From positions 1 to 11,485 of the forward strand of contig JBLIDK010000059.1 of assembly GCA_047632595.1 (NCBI GenBank): a stretch of 11,485 nucleotides of DNA. Direction: 5' to 3'. Origin of the DNA: JBLIDK01 sp047632595 (GTDB lineage Bacteria; Bacteroidota; Bacteroidia; Sphingobacteriales; Sphingobacteriaceae). Under the pieces are notes generated by a model. It saw only the letters and a list, made by a program, of their open reading frames with translations, was not told where the DNA came from and ran no database searches. Shown in pieces: positions 1-6,802 of the stretch (within the stretch, counting starts at the first letter, position 1; each line of letters begins with the position of its first letter). Both the position numbers and the translations under genes were made by a program.

Positions 1-195
1 TTTATAGCAAACTGTGGCATGGCTCGTGTATTTGCTTACTTAATGCAGAAAAATGTTGAGCTAAGTGATGAAGCAATCTTCACCGACACTTCCAATATAA
101 TTAGAGCGGCCTTACAGCGCGTTCGTGATGTAGATAGCGACAAAAGATTTATCGCTAAAAAAGCATTTGAAATATCGCTAAAACAATTAGTATAA
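1..195 (+). CDS. C-terminal end of an unidentified protein (partial, 5' end outside the window)
   Basis: An open frame runs from the first base of the window to a TAA at 193-195 and encodes the last 64 residues of a protein. The tail is soluble-looking and helical, rich in Lys, Arg, Asp and Glu, contains segments such as NCGMARVFAYL and IIRAALQRVRD, and ends in SLKQLV. There is no membrane segment or motif that I recognise, so no function is proposed. It is judged real because its stop lies one base before the ATG of the channel gene, the spacing expected within an operon, and because its codon use resembles that of its neighbours. The fragment may be a helical C-terminal domain of an enzyme. 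Confidence 0.7.
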   Translation, partial: FIANCGMARVFAYLMQKNVELSDEAIFTDTSNIIRAALQRVRDVDSDKRFIAKKAFEISLKQLV

Positions 196-196
196 A

Positions 197-1312
197 ATGT
201 CATTACAAGAAATGCTAGCCAGAACCTTTTGGGGTAATTCAATTGAGAGTTACCTGTGGTTCTTTGGGCTAATAGTTTTCGGAATTATCTTTAATAAATG
301 GATAAGCACGATGATTAGTCGTGGTTTGTTCTTAATCCTAAAACGCTTTGCGCAAAAACTAGGTTCGCCTAAAAGTTTCACAAGCTTTTTATTAAAACCG
401 GTGGAGTTTATTCTACTGGCTATCATTGTATATTATGCAATTCACCAACTTCAACATCCTTTAGATTTTATTTTTTACTCAACTGAGAATTATAATTTAA
501 CAGTTAAAAAGGTAATTGGAGAGCTTTTTCAATTATCATTGGTTTTTGGTATAGCCTGGATGTCGTTCAGAACAACAGACTTTTTTGCTTTAATTTTTGA
601 ATTAAAGGCAGCAAAAACTGAAAGTAAAGCAGATGATCAAATTGTACATTTTGTAAAAGAACTTGTTAAGATTTGTATTTTTGTGATTGCCTTAATGGTT
701 GTACTTGGTGGAGTCTTTCATGTAAATGTTGCTGGTATACTAGCTGGTTTGGGTATTGGTGGTATCGCAATTGCATTAGCTGCTAAAGAAACGCTTGAAA
801 ATTTAATTGCTTCGTTTACCATTTTTATGGACAAGCCTTTTGTAATGGGAGACTTAGTAACGGTTCATGGAACTACTGGGACTGTCGAAAAAGTAGGCTT
901 TAGAAGTACTCGACTTAGAACTTTAGAGAAAAGTTTTGTCACTATCCCTAACCGGTTAATGATTGACGATGCTTTAGACAATCTGACATTGAGAACTTCA
1001 AGAAGAGCAAAGTTTGAGATCGGCATGATGTATAGCACCACTACGTCTCAGTTAAAATCAATAACAACAGACATTAGGCAAATGCTTGATGATCACGAGC
1101 TTGTACTAACTGAAGATTCAATTGTAAGATTTGAAAATTTTGGAGACAGTTCACTAAACATTTTAGTTATGTGTTTTATTAATACACCGGCTTACGAAGA
1201 ATATTTATTAATAAAAGAACAGATTAATCACGCAATAATGGAAATCGTTGAGAAAAACGGCACCGGTTTTGCTTTCCCAACAAGAACTTTACATCTTTAT
1301 AAAGAGAATTAA
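197..1312 (+). CDS. MscS-family small-conductance mechanosensitive channel
   Basis: Predicted inner-membrane channel of 371 residues that opens under membrane tension to release solutes during hypo-osmotic shock. Hydrophobic segments lie at about residues 18-35, 66-84, 106-122 and 155-175. They are followed by the pore-lining TM3-like helix at about 178-208, with the Gly/Ala packing pattern AGILAGLGIGGIAIALAAKE, then the conserved entry to the beta domain (FMDKPFVMGDLV, 210-221; VEKVGFRSTRLRTLE, 230-244; IPN, 250-252). The C-terminal cytoplasmic vestibule continues to residue 371. The protein is longer than E. coli MscS (286 residues) because of one or two extra N-terminal membrane helices, as in many MscS homologues. 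The ATG start is one base after the preceding stop, which implies translational coupling. The family assignment is firm; whether it is the main osmotic release valve cannot be told from sequence. Confidence 0.93.
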   Translation: MSLQEMLARTFWGNSIESYLWFFGLIVFGIIFNKWISTMISRGLFLILKRFAQKLGSPKSFTSFLLKPVEFILLAIIVYYAIHQLQHPLDFIFYSTENYNLTVKKVIGELFQLSLVFGIAWMSFRTTDFFALIFELKAAKTESKADDQIVHFVKELVKICIFVIALMVVLGGVFHVNVAGILAGLGIGGIAIALAAKETLENLIASFTIFMDKPFVMGDLVTVHGTTGTVEKVGFRSTRLRTLEKSFVTIPNRLMIDDALDNLTLRTSRRAKFEIGMMYSTTTSQLKSITTDIRQMLDDHELVLTEDSIVRFENFGDSSLNILVMCFINTPAYEEYLLIKEQINHAIMEIVEKNGTGFAFPTRTLHLYKEN

Positions 1313-1315
1313 AAA

Positions 1316-2869
1316 ATGAGTACAAATACAAAATTAGGACAAAAAGAAAGTGTTCTTCAAGCATTAGGAATTAAGGAATTTAATCAAGGCGCTTCAACAG
1401 GTTTAAAATGGATAAGCACTTCTGGAGATTTACAAGAAATAACTTCTCCAGCAGACGGAAAAAGCATTGGTAGCGTAACTTTTGCTTCTGTAAACGATTA
1501 CAAAACTGTAATGGACGCTTGTGTTCCAGCTTTTAAGCATTGGAAAACAGTTCCTGCACCAAAAAGAGGTGAAATTGTGCGTCAAATTGGCGAAGCGTTA
1601 AGAACTCATAAAGAAAACCTAGGCTGGTTAGTTTCTTACGAAATGGGTAAAATTTACCAAGAAGGTTTAGGAGAGGTTCAAGAAATGATTGACATCTGTG
1701 ATTTCGCAGTAGGTCTTTCTCGCCAGCTTCACGGGTTTACAATGCACAGTGAGCGCCCAAGTCACAGAATGTACGACCAATACCACCCATTAGGAACGGT
1801 AGGAATTATAAGTGCTTTCAATTTCCCAGTTGCTGTTTGGGCGTGGAACGCAATGCTTGCAGCAGTTTGTGGAGATGTTTGTATCTGGAAACCTTCTGAA
1901 AAAACTCCTATGACAGCTATTGCTGTTCAAAACATAATCTCAACAGTTCTTAAAGAAAATGAAATGCCAGAAGGTATTTTCAATTTAGTAATTGGTGATA
2001 GAGAAGTTGGAAAAGCAATGGCTGCTGATACAAGAATGCCTTTACTTTCAGCTACGGGTTCTATTCCAATGGGAAAAGATGTTGCTAAAACTGTTGGAGC
2101 GCGTTTAGGTCGCTCTTTATTAGAGTTAGGCGGCAACAATGCAATTATTATAACTCCTGAGGCTGATTTAAAAATGTGCTTAACAGGTGTTGTATTTGGT
2201 TCAGTTGGTACTTGTGGTCAGCGTTGTACTTCTACACGTAGACTTATCATTCATGAAAGCATCTACAACAAATTCAAAGAATCATTAGTTGAAGCCTACA
2301 AGCATCTAAAAATTGGGAATCCATTACACGATGATACTTTAGTTGGTCCATTAATTGATAAAGATTCGGTTAATGCCTTTGTTAATTCTCAGAAAAAAGT
2401 AGTTGAAGCAGGTGGTAAGATCCTTTGCGGTGGTGAAGTATTAGAAGGGCCAGGCTACGAAAGTGGTTGCTACGTTAAGCCATGTTTAGCAGAAGTTGAA
2501 AATCATTGGGACATAGTACAACACGAAACTTTTGGTCCACTTTTATACTTAATGAAGTACAAAACATTAGACGAAGCAATAGAAATTCAAAACAGTGTAC
2601 CACAAGGTTTATCATCCTCTATTTTTACTAAAAACATGATGGAAAGCGAAACATTTTTATCTGCTTGGGGTTCAGATTGTGGTATAGCTAATGTAAACAT
2701 CGGGACTTCTGGAGCTGAAATTGGCGGTGCTTTTGGTGGCGAAAAAGAAACTGGTGGTGGTAGAGAGTCTGGCTCTGATGCGTGGAAAGCGTATATGAGA
2801 AGACAAACAAACACTATCAACTATAGTCCGGAGTTGCCATTGGCACAAGGGATTAAGTTTGATATTTAG
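1316..2869 (+). CDS. ALDH7-family aldehyde dehydrogenase (probable L-aminoadipate-semialdehyde / piperideine-6-carboxylate dehydrogenase)
   Basis: NAD(P)-dependent aldehyde dehydrogenase of 517 residues, a usual length for the ALDH7 (antiquitin/AmaB) group, which oxidises alpha-aminoadipic semialdehyde in lysine breakdown. Visible motifs are FNFP with the oxyanion Asn at 169, KPSE at 192-195 in the cofactor site, ATGS at 246-249, the general base Glu270 in LELGGNN, the catalytic Cys304 in GQRCTS, and ETFGP with Glu404. The C-terminal part IGTSGAEIGGAFGGEKETGG (462-481) followed by GRESGSDAWK is characteristic of ALDH7 and argues against a betaine or succinate-semialdehyde enzyme. It is cytoplasmic. 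The ATG is three bases after the channel stop, with no room for a promoter, so it is probably expressed with that gene. No lysine aminotransferase or other lysine catabolic gene is visible, so the substrate is inferred from family only; general aldehyde detoxification or osmoprotection is an alternative. Confidence 0.9.
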   Translation: MSTNTKLGQKESVLQALGIKEFNQGASTGLKWISTSGDLQEITSPADGKSIGSVTFASVNDYKTVMDACVPAFKHWKTVPAPKRGEIVRQIGEALRTHKENLGWLVSYEMGKIYQEGLGEVQEMIDICDFAVGLSRQLHGFTMHSERPSHRMYDQYHPLGTVGIISAFNFPVAVWAWNAMLAAVCGDVCIWKPSEKTPMTAIAVQNIISTVLKENEMPEGIFNLVIGDREVGKAMAADTRMPLLSATGSIPMGKDVAKTVGARLGRSLLELGGNNAIIITPEADLKMCLTGVVFGSVGTCGQRCTSTRRLIIHESIYNKFKESLVEAYKHLKIGNPLHDDTLVGPLIDKDSVNAFVNSQKKVVEAGGKILCGGEVLEGPGYESGCYVKPCLAEVENHWDIVQHETFGPLLYLMKYKTLDEAIEIQNSVPQGLSSSIFTKNMMESETFLSAWGSDCGIANVNIGTSGAEIGGAFGGEKETGGGRESGSDAWKAYMRRQTNTINYSPELPLAQGIKFDI

Positions 2870-2890
2870 TAACACTTAGCAAATAAAGTT

Positions 2891-3568
2891 ATGATCGGTG
2901 CATATGTTTTAGGTATTGGCGTAATGTTAGTTAGCATGCTTGTTGGATGGAGATTTAAATCTAAATTCAAGAAGTATGCTAAAATTCCAAATGGCAGTGG
3001 CCTAACTGGTCGAGAAATTGCCATTAAGATGTTAGAAGAGAATGAAATCTTTGACGTTAAGGTGGTTTCCGTTAGTGGTCAATTAACAGATCATTATAAC
3101 CCAACCAACAAGACGGTTAACCTTAGTCCAGATGTGTATTCCGGTATGAGCATTGCCTCCGCTGCGGTTGCTAGCCATGAGTGTGGTCACGCGGTGCAGC
3201 ACGCCAAAGCTTATTCATTTTTAGCCGTGCGTTCGGCTATGGTGCCCGCACTGAGTATTTCGAGCAAATTTATGCCTTTCGTAATTATAGGTGGAATTCT
3301 TTTGATTAACACTTTCCCAACTTTACTATTAATTGGAATAATACTGTTTGCAATTACAACGCTTTTTGCTTTTGTTACTTTACCAGTTGAATTTGACGCC
3401 AGTAAAAGAGCATTAGCATGGCTAGAATCTAGCAGCGTTACTGTGAGTAAAGAGCACGTACAAGCAAAAGACGCATTAAATTGGGCAGCAATGACTTATG
3501 TGGTTGCAGCTTTAGGGTCCTTAGCTACGTTATTGTACTATGTAAGTATCTTTTTAGGAAGAAGGTAA
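2891..3568 (+). CDS. Membrane zinc metallopeptidase, YugP-like (Zn_peptidase_2 family)
   Basis: Predicted integral-membrane zinc metallopeptidase of 225 residues, normal for the YugP-like family, whose substrates are unknown. The zinc-binding HExxH motif is HECGH at 96-100, in the context ASHECGHAVQHA. The conserved family segment DHYNP is at 67-71, and the probable third zinc ligand Glu167 lies in LPVEFDASKRA. Hydrophobic segments are at about 1-20, 114-141, 143-165 and 200-222, so the catalytic motif sits between the first and second. The ATG lies 21 bases after the ALDH stop with no visible promoter or terminator between, consistent with the tail of the same transcript. Its stop is one base from the stop of the opposing apaG gene. 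Family assignment is firm; biological role is unknown. Confidence 0.92.
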   Translation: MIGAYVLGIGVMLVSMLVGWRFKSKFKKYAKIPNGSGLTGREIAIKMLEENEIFDVKVVSVSGQLTDHYNPTNKTVNLSPDVYSGMSIASAAVASHECGHAVQHAKAYSFLAVRSAMVPALSISSKFMPFVIIGGILLINTFPTLLLIGIILFAITTLFAFVTLPVEFDASKRALAWLESSSVTVSKEHVQAKDALNWAAMTYVVAALGSLATLLYYVSIFLGRR

Positions 3569-3569
3569 A

Positions 3570-3956
3570 TTAGTTTTCAATTAAAGGGCTAACAAGATTA
3601 AACTCTGGTATTTCTACCGAAAAAGTGGTTTTATCCACAAGCTTTTCCATAGTATAAATTCCTTTCATTTTCCCCATGGCTGTTTTCAAATCGCAACCAC
3701 TTACATATTCATGAACATCGCCTGGATTTAATGTTGGTTGTTGGCCAACTACACCATCTCCTTTTACATTTCGTCGTTCGCCATTTGAATCAAAAATATG
3801 CCACTTGCGACTCACCAATTTTATCGTATGAGCGCTATTATTTTCAATATACACCTTATATGAAAAAATAAAATGACTATTTATTGGATTGGAATAAGCC
3901 GGTTGATAAAGGGCTGTTACCGATACTTTAACACCTTCTGTAATTGCACTAACCAT
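3570..3956 (-). CDS. apaG: ApaG domain protein
   Basis: A 128-residue protein, about the normal length for ApaG, a small fibronectin-III-like beta-sandwich found alone in bacteria and in some eukaryotic F-box proteins. Family marks are the N-terminal strand with ITEGVKVSVTALYQP, FSYKVYIENNS, a Trp/His strand (SRKWHIFDSNG), the Gly-rich GDGVVGQQP (the segment once proposed to bind pyrophosphate), and the C-terminal LNPGDVHEYVSGCDLKT followed by MGKMKGIYTM. In enterobacteria apaG lies beside apaH and ksgA and has been linked to Co2+/Mg2+ homeostasis, but neither neighbour is present here, so function is uncertain. The start is the ATG at 3956-3954. It reads against all other genes in the window. 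A possible -7 element (TATTTTCG on the minus strand, 3996-3989) gives a leader of about 28 bases but lacks a clear -33 partner. Confidence 0.92.
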   Translation of the reverse strand: MVSAITEGVKVSVTALYQPAYSNPINSHFIFSYKVYIENNSAHTIKLVSRKWHIFDSNGERRNVKGDGVVGQQPTLNPGDVHEYVSGCDLKTAMGKMKGIYTMEKLVDKTTFSVEIPEFNLVSPLIEN

Positions 3957-4072
3957 TGATATACTTGATTTTAACTGTTATAAATATACGAAAATAAATG
4001 GTTTAAAAGGTTTTTATTTGGGCCCTCTTAGCAAATAAAAATTAAACTTATATATTTTTTCTTTTCCACACC

Positions 4073-4103
4073 TTGTTGATTCAAAGATTTGTGGTATCTT
4101 TGC
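4073..4103 (+). promoter_or_regulatory. Bacteroidota-type promoter of the rplM-rpsI-rpsB-tsf operon
   Basis: TATCTTTGC at 4095-4103 matches the Bacteroidota -7 consensus TAnnTTTG exactly. A TTG at 4073-4075 lies 19 bases upstream of it, the expected place for the -33 element; a second TTG at 4076-4078 gives a 16-base spacer. The inferred transcription start is a few bases past the -7 box, about 4105-4109, leaving a leader of roughly 50 bases before rplM. It is the only good match in the apaG-rplM intergenic region on this strand. Confidence 0.8.
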
Positions 4104-4104
4104 A

Positions 4105-4154
4105 GTCCTTTTTCGAGCATATAGTCTCGGGGTGATTCGGACAACAAAAAATTA
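4105..4154 (+). promoter_or_regulatory. Structured 5' leader of rplM, candidate ribosomal-protein autoregulatory element
   Basis: The short leader can fold into two nested stems. The outer one is GTCC (4105-4108) with GGAC (4139-4142). The inner one is CGAG (4114-4117) with CTCG (4126-4129) closing the 8-base loop CATATAGT, and it can be lengthened by three U-G wobbles (4111-4113 with 4130-4132). The 3' side of the inner stem is followed by the G-rich GGGTGATTC before the outer stem closes. An A-rich single-stranded stretch follows, running into the start codon. Placement directly before L13 fits a leader through which L13 (or S9) represses its own mRNA, as happens for rplM-rpsI in E. coli. 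Leader motifs before L13 have, as I recall, been proposed in Bacteroidia, but I could not compare this one. The outer stem depends on the exact transcription start. The fold is seen; regulation is inferred. Confidence 0.5.
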
Positions 4155-4160
4155 TTGAAG

Positions 4161-4604
4161 TTGAACACATTAAGTTATAAAACAGTATCTGCCAACAAAA
4201 ACACCGTGAATAAAGAGTGGGTGATTGTTGATGCATCGAGCCAAGTACTTGGACGTTTTTCATCAGAAGTAGCAATGCTTCTTCGTGGTAAGCGCAAGCC
4301 AAATTACACACCCCATGTTGATTGTGGTGATAATGTAATCGTTATAAATGCCGAAAAAATCCGTTTAACGGGTAATAAAGCGCAGCAAAAAGAATATGTT
4401 CACCATACTGGTCATCCAGGTGGACAAAGAGTACGTTCTTTTTCTCGTGTTATGGAAGCAAAACCTACTGAAGCTGTAGAAAAAGCTATAAGAGGTATGC
4501 TACCTAAAAACATATTAGGACGTGAATTATTCCGTAACCTTTATGTTTATGCTGGTGAAAAACATAGCCATGAGGCACAACAACCAAAGAAATTAGAATT
4601 CTAA
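4161..4604 (+). CDS. rplM: 50S ribosomal protein L13
   Basis: L13 binds 23S rRNA early in 50S assembly. From this start it has 147 residues, a normal size. Conserved parts are LSYKTVSANK (4-13), EWVIVDASSQVLGR (19-32), LRGKRKPNYTPHVDCGDNVI (41-60), the HHTGHPGGQR loop (81-90) and the family signature region IRGMLPKNILGRELFRNLYV (110-129). The start codon is TTG. No ATG or GTG lies in frame near the homologous N-terminus, and two TTG codons occur at 4155 and 4161 (TTG AAG TTG). I chose 4161 because relatives begin close to the LSYKT segment; starting at 4155 adds two residues (149 in all). It is first in the operon, 11 bases before rpsI. A non-ATG start on a highly expressed ribosomal gene may help the leader control its translation. 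Confidence 0.96.
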   Translation: MNTLSYKTVSANKNTVNKEWVIVDASSQVLGRFSSEVAMLLRGKRKPNYTPHVDCGDNVIVINAEKIRLTGNKAQQKEYVHHTGHPGGQRVRSFSRVMEAKPTEAVEKAIRGMLPKNILGRELFRNLYVYAGEKHSHEAQQPKKLEF

Positions 4605-4615
4605 ATAAGTATTAG

Positions 4616-5002
4616 ATGCAATCAATAAATACGATAGGTAGAAGAAAAGAAGCAGTAGCTAGAGTTTATTTAAACCCTGGTAACGGAGCTATCAAAATTA
4701 ATGGAAAAGAATTCAAAGACTTTTTCCCTAACTTGATTCTACAGTACACAGTAACACAACCATTCAAAATCTCTGAATTAGAGGATAAGTTCGACACAAT
4801 AGTGAACGTAAAAGGTGGTGGTATTAAAGGCCAAGCTGAAGCAGTAAGAATGGCAATTTCACGTGCAATATGTGATATTGATCCAGAAAAACGCCCAGCA
4901 CTTAAAGAAGAAGGTTTTCTTAGAAGAGACTCAAGAGTAGTTGAGAGAAAGAAACCAGGTCAGAAAAAAGCAAGGAAGAAATTCCAATTCAGTAAACGTT
5001 AG
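4616..5002 (+). CDS. rpsI: 30S ribosomal protein S9
   Basis: S9 is a protein of the 30S head whose C-terminal tail reaches the P-site tRNA. It has 128 residues, normal for Bacteroidota. Conserved features are the N-terminal INTIGRRKEAVARVYL, the core VKGGGIKGQAEAVRMAISRA (65-84), the DSRVVERKKPGQKKARKKFQ stretch (105-124) and the terminal SKR that contacts tRNA. The ATG is 11 bases after the rplM stop, and the L13-S9 pair is the usual co-transcribed pair across bacteria. No internal promoter or terminator is seen on either side. Confidence 0.97.
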   Translation: MQSINTIGRRKEAVARVYLNPGNGAIKINGKEFKDFFPNLILQYTVTQPFKISELEDKFDTIVNVKGGGIKGQAEAVRMAISRAICDIDPEKRPALKEEGFLRRDSRVVERKKPGQKKARKKFQFSKR

Positions 5003-5021
5003 AACAAGGAAAGTACAGAGT

Positions 5022-5816
5022 ATGTCAGTTTCTCAACAAGAATTATTAGACGCTGGATGTCATTTTGGACATTTAACCAGCAAGTGGCACCCAAAGATGG
5101 CTCCATATATTTTTATGGAACGTAACGGGATTCACGTTATTGACTTAAACAAAACCGCTTACAAATTAGACACAGCAACTGATGCTTTAAAGCAAATTGC
5201 TAAATCTGGTAAAAAGGTGTTATTTGTTGCTACTAAGAAACAAGCGAAAGCTTCGGTTCAAGAAATGGCAATAAACCTTAACATGCCTTATGTAACTGAG
5301 CGTTGGTTAGGTGGTATGTTAACTAACTTTTCTACTGTTCGTAAGTCGATCAAAAGAATGTCTACGATTGAAAAAGGATCTAAAGACGGGTCTTATGACA
5401 ACTTAAACAAGAAGGAAAGATTAACTATTACAAGAGAGCAAACAAAATTAGAGCGTTTATTCGGTGGTATTAGAGAGCTTAACCGTTTACCTGCAGCAAT
5501 ATTTATCATTGATGTAAAAAAAGAGCATCTAGCTGTTTCTGAAGCATTGAAGTTAAATATACCAACTTTTGCTATTGTAGATACTAACTCTGACCCTACT
5601 AAGATTGATTTCCCAATACCAGCAAACGATGATGCTTCAAAAAGTATTAACCTGCTTTTAGGAACAATTTGTAAAGGTATTGAAGAAGGTTTATCTCAAC
5701 GTAAAGAAGAGAAAGTTGCTGAAGATAAAGAAAGCGACACGGACGAAGCAGCAGCAACAGCTCCTACGGAGAAAAAGCGCATCAAAAAAGCTACTAAAGT
5801 AACTACCGACAAATAA
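5022..5816 (+). CDS. rpsB: 30S ribosomal protein S2
   Basis: S2 joins the 30S subunit late and is needed, with S1, for mRNA binding. From this ATG it has 264 residues. Motifs are LLDAGCHFGHLTSKWHPKMA (8-27), ERNGIHVIDLNKTA (33-46), VTERWLGGMLTNFSTVRKSI (91-110), LPAAIFIIDVKKEHLAVSEA (156-175) and IPTFAIVDTNSDP (180-192). The frame is open upstream to 4941, inside rpsI, but those 27 residues are the shifted reading of the conserved S9 tail, and homologues begin near VSQQELLDAG, so 5022 is the start. A purine run AAGGAAAG lies just upstream at 5006-5013. The last 35-40 residues are a low-complexity acidic then basic tail (Glu/Asp/Ala, then Lys/Thr), variable in the family and probably disordered. 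Confidence 0.96.
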   Translation: MSVSQQELLDAGCHFGHLTSKWHPKMAPYIFMERNGIHVIDLNKTAYKLDTATDALKQIAKSGKKVLFVATKKQAKASVQEMAINLNMPYVTERWLGGMLTNFSTVRKSIKRMSTIEKGSKDGSYDNLNKKERLTITREQTKLERLFGGIRELNRLPAAIFIIDVKKEHLAVSEALKLNIPTFAIVDTNSDPTKIDFPIPANDDASKSINLLLGTICKGIEEGLSQRKEEKVAEDKESDTDEAAATAPTEKKRIKKATKVTTDK

Positions 5817-5852
5817 TTTACCCCTATTTTTTAATCAAAAAAATTTAGTACT

Positions 5853-6683
5853 ATGGCTATTTCAGCAGCTGATGTAAATAAGCTTAGAAAGCAAACTGGT
5901 GCAGGAATGATGGACTGCAAAAAAGCCCTAACCGAAACTAACGGTGATTTTGAGGCAGCAGTTGACTTTTTGCGTAAAAAAGGACAAAAAGTTTCTGCAA
6001 GCAGATCAGACCGAGAAACTACCGAAGGTGTTGTTATTGCAAGAACAAATTCTGATGAAACTCGTGGTATTGTTATTGGTATTAGTTGTGAGACTGATTT
6101 CGTAGCAAAAAACGATGCGTTCATTCAATTCGCATCTTCAATTGCTGATGTAGCAATTAAAGGAAATGTAAATACTGCAGAAGAAGTTTTAGCATTAGAC
6201 TTAAACGGAACAACAGTTCAAGACGCTATTACCGATCAAATTGGTAAAATTGGCGAAAAAATTGAAGTGAGTTCTTTCCATGTAGAATCTGCTGAAAAAG
6301 TTGTTTCTTACATTCACGCAAATAACAAATTAGGCGTTTTAGTAGCAATGAGCAAGGCCGGTAACGGTTCAATCGAAGCTGCTGGAAAAGATGTTGCAAT
6401 GCAAATTGCAGCAATGAAGCCTGTAGCTTTAGATAAAGATGCTGTTGATTCTGCAACTATCGAAAGAGAAATAGAAATTGCGAAAGATGTTATACGTGCA
6501 GAAGGTAAGCCTGAAGCAATGATAGAAAAAATCGCTCTTGGTAAATTGAATAAATTCTTTAAAGACAACACTTTATTGAACCAACAATTTGTTAAAGATT
6601 CTTCTAAAACTGTTAAGGAAATGCTAGCAGAGGTTGATAAAGACCTAAACGTAGTGTCTTTTAAAAGAGTAGAAATTGGATAG
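5853..6683 (+). CDS. tsf: Translation elongation factor Ts
   Basis: EF-Ts is the guanine nucleotide exchange factor that releases GDP from EF-Tu. It has 276 residues. The N-terminal UBA-like domain carries LRKQTGAGMMDCKKAL (11-26) and EAAVDFLRKKG (34-44). The EF-Tu-contacting TDFV motif is at 81-84 in ISCETDFVAKND. The core continues through VSYIHANNKLGVLVAMSKAG and VAMQIAAMKP to a C-terminal helical segment. The length agrees with the full two-subdomain core rather than the short Thermus-like form. The ATG lies 36 bases after rpsB in an AT-rich spacer without a hairpin, so it is read through from rpsB, as in most bacteria. A strong terminator follows 17 bases after the stop. Confidence 0.97.
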   Translation: MAISAADVNKLRKQTGAGMMDCKKALTETNGDFEAAVDFLRKKGQKVSASRSDRETTEGVVIARTNSDETRGIVIGISCETDFVAKNDAFIQFASSIADVAIKGNVNTAEEVLALDLNGTTVQDAITDQIGKIGEKIEVSSFHVESAEKVVSYIHANNKLGVLVAMSKAGNGSIEAAGKDVAMQIAAMKPVALDKDAVDSATIEREIEIAKDVIRAEGKPEAMIEKIALGKLNKFFKDNTLLNQQFVKDSSKTVKEMLAEVDKDLNVVSFKRVEIG

Positions 6684-6700
6684 TAATCCTAAAAAAACTG

Positions 6701-6733
6701 AAAGCGTCTTGAGTAATCAAGGCGCTTTTTTTT
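6701..6733 (+). terminator. Intrinsic terminator after tsf
   Basis: AAAGCGTCTTG (6701-6711) pairs along all 11 positions with CAAGGCGCTTT (6718-6728), with one G-U wobble, around the 6-base loop AGTAAT. A run of eight T residues ends at 6733. This closes the rplM-rpsI-rpsB-tsf transcript. An A run at 6691-6697 on the other side could give weak termination for opposite-strand transcripts, though none is expected here. Confidence 0.93.
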
Positions 6734-6751
6734 GCTTTAATTTTTAAAACA

Positions 6752-6782
6752 TTACTCCTTCAAACAAAAAACAGTAATTTCG
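6752..6782 (+). promoter_or_regulatory. Possible promoter of pyrH-frr
   Basis: TAATTTCG at 6775-6782 matches the Bacteroidota -7 consensus TAnnTTTG at all fixed positions but one, and a TTA at 6752-6754 sits 20 bases upstream where TTG is expected. A promoter is needed here because a strong terminator lies just upstream. The inferred leader is about 15 bases. The match is imperfect, so the placement is tentative. Confidence 0.35.
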
Positions 6783-6802
6783 TTGCAAATCCGCACAAGC
6801 AA

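Noticed and set aside
3989..4035. A promoter for apaG on the minus strand, with TATTTTCG as a -7 element
   Set aside because: The -7 match has one mismatch and there is no TTG at the right distance upstream; the region is very AT-rich, so such matches are expected by chance. It is mentioned under apaG but not listed as a feature.
4081..4311. Minus-strand open frame across the rplM promoter and 5' end
   Set aside because: It overlaps the promoter, leader and conserved L13 coding region antisense, and its Cys/Leu-rich translation resembles no protein family.
4941..5021. A 27-residue N-terminal extension of S2 that overlaps the end of rpsI
   Set aside because: It is an alternative-frame reading of the highly conserved S9 basic tail, and S2 homologues begin near the VSQQELLDAG segment, so the ATG at 5022 is used.
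5817..5852. A possible terminator or promoter between rpsB and tsf
   Set aside because: The 36-base spacer has poly-T and poly-A runs but no hairpin and no TAnnTTTG element, so read-through from rpsB is the simplest view.
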